Assembly (NCBI GenBank): GCA_964629615.1
Contig: CAZVUD010000033.1
Location: 1-16,446, forward strand
Reading direction: 5' to 3'
Source of the DNA: SVTX01 sp964629615
GTDB lineage: Bacteria > Bacillota > Clostridia > Oscillospirales > CAG-272
Length of the DNA: 16,446 nucleotides
Shown in pieces: positions 1 to 7,452 of the stretch. Below the pieces are notes generated by a model. It was not told where the DNA came from. It did not search any database and saw only the letters and a list, made by a program, of their open reading frames with translations. The position numbers and the translations under genes were made by a program. Position 1 is the first letter of the stretch; each line of letters opens with the position of its first letter.

Positions 1-1284
1 CGATATCGGACCTACTCTGCCGAAATACATCGTTACGATGATAATTAACTTTCCAAACGTATTAAGCGTTGCCGTCAGATTTCTTGTAAGACCGACGGTT
101 GCCGTTGCACTTACCGTTTCATAAATGACATCAAGTGCCGAAGCGTTGCTTGTTGCCATCAGAAGTACAGTTGAAATAGTGCAGATGGCGAGGAATGTAA
201 CCGCTACTGCAACCGCTTTTTTTATGGATTTCTCTGAAATGCGACGACCAAAGAGTGTTGCATTGTTCTTGTTTCGGATCGTAGCAAATGCCGAGCAAAC
301 AAGAACAGCGACGGTGACAGTTTTCATGCCGCCTGCCGTTCCTACAGGCGAGCCGCCAATCAACATCAGGATAATGGATACAGCAGCAGAGGCGTTCGTC
401 AGATCCTCTTGAGGAACAGAGGCAAAGCCTGCGGTCCTCGTCGTGACTGATTGAAATAGGGAAGCTTGAATTTTATCAAGCAAGGACATCTCTCCAATGG
501 TCAATGGGTTGTTATATTCAAATATAAATATGAGAATTGCACCGACAAGGATAAGCGCGGCAGTGACCGTAATGACGATCTTTGAGTGTAAGGTCAGATG
601 CCTGAATATCCTTCTGTTTTTTGGCGAGCGGCTCTTAATAACGCGAATCACGTCCCACCATACGATATAGCCGAGCCCTCCGAGAATGATAAGTGCGGAG
701 GTGACGATGTTGATCAGAGGATGAGTTGCATAATTGCAAAGGCTGTTTTCGGCAATGATATCGATACCTGCATTGCAAAAGGCGGATACAGAGTTGAATA
801 CTGATATCCATATGCCCCTCGCGCCAAATTCGGGAACAAACACGAGCATATACAGCAGAGCACCGACCCCTTCGATCATCAGTGTACCGAACAGCACATT
901 CTTTACGAATTTTGCAAGCCCGGACATTGTATTGAGGTTGAAGGCATCTTGAATGAGCAATCTGTCATTGATACCTGGCTTTTGGTTCAAAAGGAGCATC
1001 AGCCCCGACATGATCGTAATAATGCCAAGTCCGCCTACCTGTATCAAGATCAGTATAATGATCTGTCCAAACACGCTCCATGTGGATATCGTTGGAAGTG
1101 TAACCAAGCCCGTTACGCAGGCGGAGGTCGTTGCTGTAAACAGCGCGTCAAGATATGGCACAGCTTCGTTTGTTGCGGAGCTGATCGGCAAAGCCAAAAA
1201 TGCGCTTCCGATAAGTATCGTAGCAAGAAAGCTTAACAGAATTATTTGTGTTGTTGATAATGAAAATTTCTTTTTTTTGACCAT
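1..1284 (-). CDS. ktrB: KtrB/TrkH-family potassium uptake transporter, 3' end cut by window edge
   Basis: Membrane-embedded K+-translocating subunit of the Trk/Ktr/HKT superfamily. It would form a K+ (often Na+-coupled) channel gated by a cytoplasmic RCK subunit (KtrA). The reverse-strand frame is open from ATG at 1284 to base 1 (428 codons, no stop seen). It starts MVKKKKFSLS and contains the four P-loop repeats of the family in order: TTSACVTGL, SVSAFCNAGID, SVTTRTAGF and SATATVGLT. The visible end holds the family motif FGRVGPIS, so probably only about 20 residues are missing. Each P-loop has the single conserved filter glycine, which favours KtrB/TrkH over a non-transporter homologue. The start is supported by AGGAG at 1291-1295. 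A ktrA partner is not in the window and would be expected off the left edge. The subfamily (KtrB versus KtrD/TrkH) is inferred from length and N-terminus. Confidence 0.93.
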   Translation of the reverse strand, partial: MVKKKKFSLSTTQIILLSFLATILIGSAFLALPISSATNEAVPYLDALFTATTSACVTGLVTLPTISTWSVFGQIIILILIQVGGLGIITIMSGLMLLLNQKPGINDRLLIQDAFNLNTMSGLAKFVKNVLFGTLMIEGVGALLYMLVFVPEFGARGIWISVFNSVSAFCNAGIDIIAENSLCNYATHPLINIVTSALIILGGLGYIVWWDVIRVIKSRSPKNRRIFRHLTLHSKIVITVTAALILVGAILIFIFEYNNPLTIGEMSLLDKIQASLFQSVTTRTAGFASVPQEDLTNASAAVSIILMLIGGSPVGTAGGMKTVTVAVLVCSAFATIRNKNNATLFGRRISEKSIKKAVAVAVTFLAICTISTVLLMATSNASALDVIYETVSATATVGLTRNLTATLNTFGKLIIIVTMYFGRVGPIS

Positions 1285-1305
1285 AAAGATCTCCTATAAA
1301 AGCAT

Positions 1306-1343
1306 AAAGGAACCAACGTCCTCTGCAGTCAGCTGGTTCCTTT
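1306..1343 (-). promoter_or_regulatory. Hairpin in the leader of the potassium transporter gene
   Basis: A perfect 10-bp inverted repeat (1306-1315 with 1334-1343, AAAGGAACCA/TGGTTCCTTT) encloses an 18-nt loop. On the transcript it lies between the predicted start (about 1353) and the ribosome binding site, and its 3' arm runs into a U-rich stretch (TTTATGCTTTTAT). It could act as an attenuator or stability element, or be only a leader stem. It is too small for the known ydaO-type c-di-AMP riboswitch. Confidence 0.5.
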
Positions 1344-1359
1344 GATCCTTGTTTTTTAC

Positions 1360-1388
1360 ATTATAACACATTTTGTCGCTTGTGTCAA
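1360..1388 (-). promoter_or_regulatory. Sigma-A promoter of the potassium transporter
   Basis: On the minus strand TTGACA (1383-1388) and TATAAT (1360-1365) are separated by exactly 17 bp, a perfect consensus. The predicted start near 1353 gives a leader of about 70 nt before the ATG at 1284. Confidence 0.85.
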
Positions 1389-1479
1389 TACTTATGGGGC
1401 AGAGCATAGGTTTAATAAATTCTTATTTCCATTGGGGAGCTATATTCACAGAAATTAAAATATCGCCGCCTGTCAAATA

Positions 1480-1508
1480 TTGACAAAGACTGCGAATAAT
1501 GCTATAAT
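1480..1508 (+). promoter_or_regulatory. Sigma-A promoter of the esterase operon
   Basis: TTGACA (1480-1485) and TATAAT (1503-1508) with a 17-bp spacer form a perfect consensus. The -35 box is the right arm of a palindrome, TGTCAAATATTGACA (1471-1485). A second inverted repeat, ACTGCG/CGCAGT (1489-1494, 1514-1519), brackets the -10 box, so a repressor site is conceivable. The start is predicted near 1515, about 28 nt before the ATG at 1543. Confidence 0.85.
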
Positions 1509-1526
1509 TATACCGCAGTTAATTAT

Positions 1527-1533
1527 AAGGGAG
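1527..1533 (+). promoter_or_regulatory. Ribosome binding site deciding the esterase start
   Basis: AAGGGAG lies 9 nt before ATG 1543 and abuts ATG 1534. This selects 1543. The longer frame from TTG 1480 cannot be used because it lies on the -35 box. Confidence 0.75.
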
Positions 1534-1542
1534 ATGGATTTT

Positions 1543-2343
1543 ATGGAAATTCGTTCAATGGACCTTTGGGATCAGATTCCCGGTGAATATACCGAAGTGC
1601 CGCGCCTTACGGCATATATACCAAGCGGCAAGAGATCTTGCGGAGCGGTAGTTATTTTCGCAGGCGGCGGATATGTTTTCAGATGCGATTATGAGGGTGA
1701 CAGCTACGCGCGCTTTCTGGCAGAGCACGGATATATTGCGTTTGTGTGTGATTACAGGGTCTCACCTCACAGATTTCCGCTCCCACTGTTAGATGCGCGC
1801 CGTGCCGTTCAGACTGTGAGATATATGGCAGATGAGCTTTCTATTGATAAAAATAAGATAGCTGTCATGGGATCATCTGCAGGCGGTCATCTTGCGGCTA
1901 TGACATCTACATATTACGATCCGACATCTCTCGACATAAACGACGATATAAGCCGTGAGAGCTTTATTCCGAATGCACAGATACTCTGTTACCCTGTAAT
2001 AGATCTTCAGGGCGCACCCTCGGATATACACATAGGCTCGGGTGAATCCTTGCTTGGAGATCAATATGCGCGCCGCTCGTGGGAGCTGTCACTCTCAAAG
2101 GCGGTAAGCGATAAAACGCCTCCTGCATTTATTTGGCATACATTTGCGGACAGCTCGGTAAACATCAAAAATTCACTGAACTATGCCGCCGCCTTAAAGG
2201 AGCATGGCATAAATTCCGAGTGTCATTTTTACCCTGACGGTCCGCACGGACTTGCGCTTTGTCCTGAGAGCGACAGAGTGTCAGAGCATGTGCGCTCATG
2301 GACAGGCAGCCTTCTTTTATGGCTTGAATATATGGGCTTTTGA
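1543..2343 (+). CDS. Alpha/beta-hydrolase fold esterase (Aes / hormone-sensitive-lipase-like)
   Basis: A 266-residue carboxylesterase-type enzyme. The N-terminal part carries the oxyanion-hole motif AGGGYVFR (GGGY at 41-44) and the nucleophile elbow GSSAG (110-114, Ser112). The likely acid is Asp203 in HTFADSSV and the likely base is His235 in DGPHGLAL. This complete Ser-Asp-His triad fits the alpha/beta-hydrolase-3 / COG0657 group, which includes acetyl esterases and acetylxylan esterases acting on small acylated sugars. There is no signal peptide, so it is probably cytoplasmic. It is the first gene of a two-gene unit; the second starts 30 nt after its TGA and is also an esterase, with a GH106-type hydrolase gene pointing towards both. 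The substrate cannot be read from sequence, and deacetylation of imported oligosaccharides is an inference. Confidence 0.9.
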   Translation: MEIRSMDLWDQIPGEYTEVPRLTAYIPSGKRSCGAVVIFAGGGYVFRCDYEGDSYARFLAEHGYIAFVCDYRVSPHRFPLPLLDARRAVQTVRYMADELSIDKNKIAVMGSSAGGHLAAMTSTYYDPTSLDINDDISRESFIPNAQILCYPVIDLQGAPSDIHIGSGESLLGDQYARRSWELSLSKAVSDKTPPAFIWHTFADSSVNIKNSLNYAAALKEHGINSECHFYPDGPHGLALCPESDRVSEHVRSWTGSLLLWLEYMGF

Positions 2344-2373
2344 TCTGATCACTCTTTATCCTTTGGAGGAAGC

Positions 2374-3321
2374 ATGATATTTTCACTTGATATGATAAGG
2401 CAGATTACCGTTGGGGCTGCTTGTGTGTATGAGGATAGTGAGGGATATAGATTTTCAAAGCTCACATCTTCGCAGACAGATGCGATAAATGAGATAGCCC
2501 CACATCTTATAAACAACGCGAGGGCTACGACAGGGGTGAGGTTTGATCTTCACACAAATTCGCCTTATCTCAGATACTGCACCTTGACAGACGGAAGATA
2601 TGAGCTGATGGTGGACGACGTTATCACGGATAAGACCTTTGCAAAAAGGGGAGAAGTATTGGAGCATCAGATCTCAGATGACGGATGTATGCACAGAGTT
2701 ACTTTGCTGTTGCCGTCGCACGATACGTCAGGCGGACTTAAGAGCTTTGAGATAGCTGATACGGCTACATATTACCGCCACCGTTTTGACATGAAGATGC
2801 TGTTTATGGGAGATTCCATAACTCAAGGCTGGAATTCAGGAGAGGATCATCTCTCGTATGCGTATCTTGTGAGCAGGCATTTCAATGCGGATAGCATCAT
2901 ACAGGGAATTGGCGGAATGTTTTTTGACAGTCGGATCATTGACAAAACAGATTTTGATCCGAATATCATTATAATTGCCTACGGAACTAATGACGCGGAT
3001 ATAATACGCGATCTTGATGAGATGAAAGAGCGCAGTTATGACTTTTTTGTTAAGTGCCGCGCACTTTACAGCACAGCATATATTGTCGCTGTGACGCCAC
3101 CCATGCGGGCTTCTGGTGATACTAAAAGAGCCTATGGGGATATCAGGGATGTGTCAGACGTAATATATAAGTCTGCACTGTCATCGGGTATAGATGCGGT
3201 ACGCGGTGAAGAGCTTTTGCCGTGCGACAGTCGCCTGTATGCAGATGCCATACATCCAAACAAGGATGGCTTTGCAATTTACGCAAAAAATCTCATAAAA
3301 TATATCGAAAGCAAAAAATAA
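2374..3321 (+). CDS. SGNH/GDSL-family esterase with an N-terminal accessory domain (carbohydrate-esterase-like)
   Basis: A 315-residue protein with all SGNH hydrolase blocks: GDSITQG (146-152, nucleophile Ser148), the block II glycine in IQGIGG (177-181), YGTND (203-207, Asn206) and DAIHPN (291-296, Asp291 and His294). Residues 1-138 form a separate, probably beta-rich domain. An N-terminal sandwich followed by an SGNH domain is the plan of CE2-type acetyl esterases, which deacetylate plant polysaccharide fragments. No signal peptide is seen. The start uses GGAGGA at 2365-2370, a rather short 3-4 nt from the ATG; the next in-frame ATG (2392) lacks a site. It is co-transcribed with the upstream alpha/beta hydrolase and ends at a bidirectional terminator shared with the convergent GH106 gene. 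The SGNH assignment is firm; the CE2-like plan and acetylated-sugar substrate are inferred. Confidence 0.9.
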   Translation: MIFSLDMIRQITVGAACVYEDSEGYRFSKLTSSQTDAINEIAPHLINNARATTGVRFDLHTNSPYLRYCTLTDGRYELMVDDVITDKTFAKRGEVLEHQISDDGCMHRVTLLLPSHDTSGGLKSFEIADTATYYRHRFDMKMLFMGDSITQGWNSGEDHLSYAYLVSRHFNADSIIQGIGGMFFDSRIIDKTDFDPNIIIIAYGTNDADIIRDLDEMKERSYDFFVKCRALYSTAYIVAVTPPMRASGDTKRAYGDIRDVSDVIYKSALSSGIDAVRGEELLPCDSRLYADAIHPNKDGFAIYAKNLIKYIESKK

Positions 3322-3325
3322 AACA

Positions 3326-3366
3326 GAGCGGTCAGCTCACGAATATCGTGAACTGACCGTTTGCTT
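3326..3366. terminator. Bidirectional intrinsic terminator between SGNH esterase and GH106 gene
   Basis: Stem 3329-3341 pairs with 3347-3359 (7 bp, one C/A mismatch, 5 bp, AATAT loop). It is followed by TTTGCTTTA on the plus side and by TGTTTTATTTTTTGC on the minus side, so it can end both convergent transcripts. The 3' end of the GH106 gene abuts it. Confidence 0.88.
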
Positions 3367-6300
3367 TATATCTTTTTTTGTGACTTAAAGATAAATCCGC
3401 GAAGTCCGCTTGAAAGCAGACTGTAGCTGTCGCTCCAGCCGGCACCGCCTGTCACGAAGTTGCCGGGACCGCAGTTTGCGGCAGGCTTTGGTATTTCGTG
3501 AAGAGGACCGAATGTGTTGGTGCGTACACCTTCTACAGTAACGTATATAGGCAGCTTTTTCCTTACAGCATCCGTGACATCGGCTTCGTACGGATCCCAT
3601 CCGAGTATCTGCGTGTTTCCGTCGGCATAAACCTTCACACATCCGCCCGTAAATTTGTTTGGAGTAAGCACGATGCGATCGTTTATTCCAATACTGTCTG
3701 TAATGTCTTTGTAATCGTCATATTCAAGCTCAAATGTCATATCTCCCGTGTAGAACGGCATATTATATGCGGCGTAATCATCGCATCCAAGCTTTGTCGG
3801 CAGAGAGGTGATGGTTGATACATTTCCGCATGTCTTAACGCCGAAATCACCGATAAGATATATGGCTTCTACGTTTGTGGTGCGCATGAAGCTCACATTT
3901 ATCTTGACCTCGTTTTTACCGATGTGCAGACTGTCTGACGGTATCTTCATCTTCTTGAAGCAGTCGTCTATCCAAAAATCGTTTATGTCATGATTTTCAA
4001 GTCTTGTTCCGTTTATGCTGTAACGGTTGAGCTCGGGGCGCTCGCCTGCAAGATATACGTCGCCGGAGGGCAGGGTATCGATATAAAATTCATAAGAAAG
4101 CTCTATCTCACCGTACACCTTTTTGTCATGTGTCTTGGAGAACCACGGCTGGAGCATCTCGCCTCCGCGCAGTTCAATGCCTATGTCAGTGCGTATCTCG
4201 CGGTCTGCCCTTAAGACTTCGTTTCTGTCGTGCCATTCGCCTTCGAGCCAGCGCCATCTGCAATAGTCGAGAACGCAAACATTTTCCTCCTTGCGTGTGT
4301 ATTTGAATTCTCCGCGAAGCTCAGCTTCTTTAGCTGTCTCATATTCCTCATGCTCTTTGAGGCTATCGTTATCCTTTGTGAGCACGAAGCATATCGTGCC
4401 TGCGGCATAAAGATCAAATCTTATAGTATATATGCCACTGTCATAGCTTGCGCGGTCGTCGGCACTGTATCTTTCGCCATTTTCAAGATCCCATTCCTGA
4501 ATGTGATATCCTGCGTCGGCTTTGATAGAGAGTGTAAGATCATTTGACGGATCGTTTCGGTTGGTGTTCAGCACTACAACAGCTATGCCGTCGCCGCCGA
4601 AATTCTTTCTTGCCTGTACAAATATCTCGTTTTCTGTTTTTGCGGAATTCTGTGTAACCGATACGAATTCTCCGTCCACACCTCTTACAGCGTCAACTAT
4701 GGCAGATTCCGAGTAGGGAACAGATATGCATCTCTTTGCAAGGAGGGAGGGCTCATCAGATTCCACTGCATCTATGTATCCGGGGGCGTCGCCTGCAAAT
4801 ATCACCTTGCCGCCGCATTCCGCGAACTCCTTTAACAGAGCCATGGTCGTGGGGCGTATTGTCAGCATGTTGGATACTATTACGGTCTTATAGAGAGATC
4901 TTCCGACACGTAAGCGGCAACCGTCTTGTGTGCATTCCACACTTGCATGCTTTTCCATCATGTATTCTTCGCCATAGTCAAAGTCGATCTGATTGCCGGC
5001 AAGATAGTGGAACAGCTCTGCATATCTTCTTTCGTAAGGCTCAACATCCTTGGAAAGATTTATGATCCAGCTTGCCCATCCGAGATATGCCTGGCACCAC
5101 AAGGATTCTATGGGATTTAAGAGCAGTACGTCACACATAGCATCGCCCTCAGATATAACAAGACCCATGCGTGCAAAATAATCCTCTACCTTTGAGTAAT
5201 CGTGATACCACGGAGACTGATGAAGTATGGACGCGGGATAATCTCTCTTGGATTCACCCTCCATCGTGTACCATGACAGATGCTGACAGCGAAGATTTAT
5301 GCCGAACAGAGCCTGCCAATCGCCTACAGCCTTGTGTCCCTTGAAATCAAATTGCCAGCCTGTGCAGCCGTAAAGCTCGGACAAGAGCCATTTTTTGCCC
5401 ATCTGACGTGTTACGGATGAGAGCTGTTTTACTATCCAATAGCATCTGTTGTGCTCTGAAAGGCAGTCTATGCCGGGATAAGTCATGTGCTCATATGTAC
5501 GCATAAGCGAGCCGTTCGGAGCGGTCTGACTCATGAGGCTGTCCTCATGCAGCACATGTCCTGTGTATATTATGCCGTGATCCTCACACCACTTGTTTAT
5601 CGGCTCTATAAATCTTTCAACAAAGAGATTGCATGCGAGATCTATGTAGTGGAGCTTGAAGGGGGATACAAGGCAAGCGTCCTTTCGATAAAACAACTCG
5701 GGGAGGTGGTGACGTATGTCGGAGCCGTATCGCTTTTCGTATTCTTCAAATATGTCGTCTGTCCAGGCAATAGCGCATGAGATAATTCCGTCCGATACAT
5801 TTCTGTTGTCAAGACATTTTCCACGGTGAGGCTCGTCTGAAAAAATGCCCTTAATGCTTCTGCCGAGCCTGTCGCCGCATTTTTCGGCGTATTTTTCGTG
5901 CGTCAGCTCTATAAAGCGGTCGGTAGCTTTGCGGCTCATCGTGTCGATATATGTGTTTCCGTTGTAGTTGGAATTACATTCGTTTGGAACTATGGCAAAC
6001 ACAAGAGCCTTCCATGTGCCGTTCTCCTCACTGTCACACGGTATCTCACTTTGAAGCTTGTCCTTTATATTATCGCATGTAAGATCGCTTATGTCGATCT
6101 CTTTGTACCTATAAAGATCTATACCGTCGATCTTTGCAAGGCAGAGAGAGATGATGTTATCTCTGTAAGTAACATTTTCAATGTCGGATTCAAATACATA
6201 CAGAGATTTCATGCGGTATTGCGGATCCTCACTTACCATGCCACCTGCCGATCCTGACGGCCATCTGTCCTCATCGTACAGCCAAGCCTCCATTCCGTCA

Positions 6301-6536
6301 GCTTCGGCTGCATCTGCAACATCATTTATAAGCTCGAACCATTCGTCACCAAGATATTCGGTGATAAGTCCCGTGCGGGAATGCATGAAGTAGCCTCCGA
6401 GTCCCATCTCCTTCATTATGTGAGCTTGGCGTACAAGCTCTTCTTTTCGTAATTCACCGTTCCATGACCAGAATGGCTTACCGCGGTATTCAGCCGACGG
6501 CGATGAAAATGAATTGATCAACTGCTTTTTGTCCAT
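3366..6536 (-). CDS. GH106-type glycoside hydrolase (alpha-L-rhamnosidase-like)
   Basis: A 1056-residue enzyme expected to remove terminal alpha-L-rhamnose from oligo- or polysaccharides by inversion, in a Ca2+-dependent family. The N-terminal barrel region has hallmarks I associate with GH106: KPFWSWNGEL (20-29), GGYFMHSRTGL (47-57), WLYDEDRWPSG (85-95), GIFSDEP (230-236), YTGHVLHED (324-332) and WLLSELYGCTGW (383-394), followed by GDWQALFGINLRCQHLSWY (405-423). Glu387 in SELYG and the carboxylates in SDEP and HED are catalytic or metal-ligand candidates. The C-terminal 280 or so residues look like beta-sandwich/galactose-binding modules. No signal peptide, so probably intracellular and acting on imported fragments. 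ATG 6536 has GAGG at 6544-6547, 7 nt away. It is transcribed alone from its own promoter, tail to tail with two esterases. The fold and family are fairly sure; the exact sugar is inferred. Confidence 0.87.
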   Translation of the reverse strand: MDKKQLINSFSSPSAEYRGKPFWSWNGELRKEELVRQAHIMKEMGLGGYFMHSRTGLITEYLGDEWFELINDVADAAEADGMEAWLYDEDRWPSGSAGGMVSEDPQYRMKSLYVFESDIENVTYRDNIISLCLAKIDGIDLYRYKEIDISDLTCDNIKDKLQSEIPCDSEENGTWKALVFAIVPNECNSNYNGNTYIDTMSRKATDRFIELTHEKYAEKCGDRLGRSIKGIFSDEPHRGKCLDNRNVSDGIISCAIAWTDDIFEEYEKRYGSDIRHHLPELFYRKDACLVSPFKLHYIDLACNLFVERFIEPINKWCEDHGIIYTGHVLHEDSLMSQTAPNGSLMRTYEHMTYPGIDCLSEHNRCYWIVKQLSSVTRQMGKKWLLSELYGCTGWQFDFKGHKAVGDWQALFGINLRCQHLSWYTMEGESKRDYPASILHQSPWYHDYSKVEDYFARMGLVISEGDAMCDVLLLNPIESLWCQAYLGWASWIINLSKDVEPYERRYAELFHYLAGNQIDFDYGEEYMMEKHASVECTQDGCRLRVGRSLYKTVIVSNMLTIRPTTMALLKEFAECGGKVIFAGDAPGYIDAVESDEPSLLAKRCISVPYSESAIVDAVRGVDGEFVSVTQNSAKTENEIFVQARKNFGGDGIAVVVLNTNRNDPSNDLTLSIKADAGYHIQEWDLENGERYSADDRASYDSGIYTIRFDLYAAGTICFVLTKDNDSLKEHEEYETAKEAELRGEFKYTRKEENVCVLDYCRWRWLEGEWHDRNEVLRADREIRTDIGIELRGGEMLQPWFSKTHDKKVYGEIELSYEFYIDTLPSGDVYLAGERPELNRYSINGTRLENHDINDFWIDDCFKKMKIPSDSLHIGKNEVKINVSFMRTTNVEAIYLIGDFGVKTCGNVSTITSLPTKLGCDDYAAYNMPFYTGDMTFELEYDDYKDITDSIGINDRIVLTPNKFTGGCVKVYADGNTQILGWDPYEADVTDAVRKKLPIYVTVEGVRTNTFGPLHEIPKPAANCGPGNFVTGGAGWSDSYSLLSSGLRGFIFKSQKKI

Positions 6537-6588
6537 ATCACGACCTCATTTCATTTATTGTGATAAAATTATTGCACGTAGCATCTAT

Positions 6589-6617
6589 ATTATAACAAAC
6601 TCTTTCGTATTTTTCAA
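6589..6617 (-). promoter_or_regulatory. Sigma-A promoter of the GH106 gene
   Basis: On the minus strand TTGAAA (6612-6617), a 17-bp spacer and TATAAT (6589-6594). The leader is about 45 nt. I see no clear cre-type operator nearby. Confidence 0.8.
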
Positions 6618-6669
6618 TAACTAAATAAAAAATACTTGATTTTTTGTGAAATTATAATGCATTATTTGG

Positions 6670-6698
6670 TTGACATTTTAATACTTGGGTGGTATAAT
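6670..6698 (+). promoter_or_regulatory. Sigma-A promoter of the GDPD-DUF4097 unit
   Basis: TTGACA (6670-6675), a 17-bp spacer and TATAAT (6693-6698) form a perfect consensus. The start near 6705 leaves a leader of only about 14-17 nt, just enough to hold the AAAGG ribosome binding site. It is divergent from the GH106 promoter, the two -35 boxes lying about 50 bp apart. Confidence 0.85.
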
Positions 6699-6718
6699 AC
6701 CCTTGAAAGGCGGTGCTT

Positions 6719-7444
6719 ATGATGGACACAGTAAAAATATGCAAAAAGGGAAGTACAAAAATAGTAGCGCACAGAGGCTTGTCGGGAATAGAGCCCGAGA
6801 ATACGAATGCGTCATTCATTGCGGCGGGAAATCGCTCATATTACGGAATTGAAACTGATATATACAGAACATGCGACGGACATTTCGTTATAAATCACGA
6901 CGGCAATCTTGCCCGTGTCGGCGGTGTTGACATGGCAGTTGAAAATGCCACGCTTGAGCAGCTGCAGAGCGTTACATTACTTGATAAAAACGGCAAAAGG
7001 GACAGAGTCGATCTCCATCCCACAACTCTTGAAAACTATGTTTCAATATGCAAAAAGTACGGTAAGCATTCTGTGCTGGAGCTGAAATCCGCGTTTAGCG
7101 ACGAGGAGATAGAAAGGATAATTGAGATAATAAAGAGCTATGATCAGCTTGATGACCTCACATTCATCTCATTTAATTACGAAAATCTCAAAAAGGTAAG
7201 GAAGGTGTTGCCGCATCAGTCCTGCCAGCTTCTTTTCGATGAGGTAAAGAATGAGATAATAGATATGCTTTCGCGCGACTCCATAGACGCTGATATCTGC
7301 TATCCCTATCTTACGGCAGATAACATCAAAGCCATGCATGATCTGGGGATAAAGGTCAACTGCTGGACGGTGGATGATGCCGAGGCGGCACAGAGGCTTA
7401 TCGAAATGGGAGTTGACTTTATAACCTCAAATATTTTGGAGTGA
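6719..7444 (+). CDS. Glycerophosphodiester phosphodiesterase (GDPD family)
   Basis: A 241-residue TIM-barrel enzyme hydrolysing glycerophosphodiesters to sn-glycerol 3-phosphate and an alcohol. The family motifs are intact: VAHRG (16-20), the EPENT loop (25-29), GIETDIY (43-49, metal ligands Glu45 and Asp47), NHDG (59-62) and LELK (120-123). The C-terminal VNCWTVDD and FITSNIL segments match the barrel end. The length fits the short bacterial cytosolic type (UgpQ-like) and no signal peptide is present, so it likely recycles intracellular glycerophosphodiesters. The chosen ATG 6719 sits 8 nt after AAAGG at 6706-6710. GTG 6713 and ATG 6722 are in frame; GTG 6713 is too close to the site, while ATG 6722 cannot be excluded. 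Its stop overlaps the ribosome binding region of the next gene, so the two are translationally coupled. Confidence 0.92.
   Translation: MMDTVKICKKGSTKIVAHRGLSGIEPENTNASFIAAGNRSYYGIETDIYRTCDGHFVINHDGNLARVGGVDMAVENATLEQLQSVTLLDKNGKRDRVDLHPTTLENYVSICKKYGKHSVLELKSAFSDEEIERIIEIIKSYDQLDDLTFISFNYENLKKVRKVLPHQSCQLLFDEVKNEIIDMLSRDSIDADICYPYLTADNIKAMHDLGIKVNCWTVDDAEAAQRLIEMGVDFITSNILE
7438..7441 (+). promoter_or_regulatory. Ribosome binding site inside the GDPD stop region
   Basis: GGAG at 7438-7441 overlaps the last GDPD sense codon and runs up to its TGA (7442-7444). It lies 11 nt before ATG 7453, the preferred start of the DUF4097 gene, ahead of GTG 7441 and TTG 7447. Confidence 0.6.
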
Positions 7445-7452
7445 ATTTGAAA

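Noticed and set aside
1285..1353. c-di-AMP (ydaO) riboswitch before the potassium transporter
   Set aside because: The leader is about 70 nt with one hairpin, far shorter than that riboswitch, and none of its conserved elements are seen.
1480..1542. Upstream extension of the esterase frame from TTG 1480
   Set aside because: The TTG is the start of the -35 box and the extension covers the -10 box; a good ribosome binding site serves ATG 1543 instead.
6541..6718. Catabolite (cre) operator in the divergent GH106/GDPD promoter region
   Set aside because: I looked for a TGNAANCGNTNNCA-like site and found none convincing.
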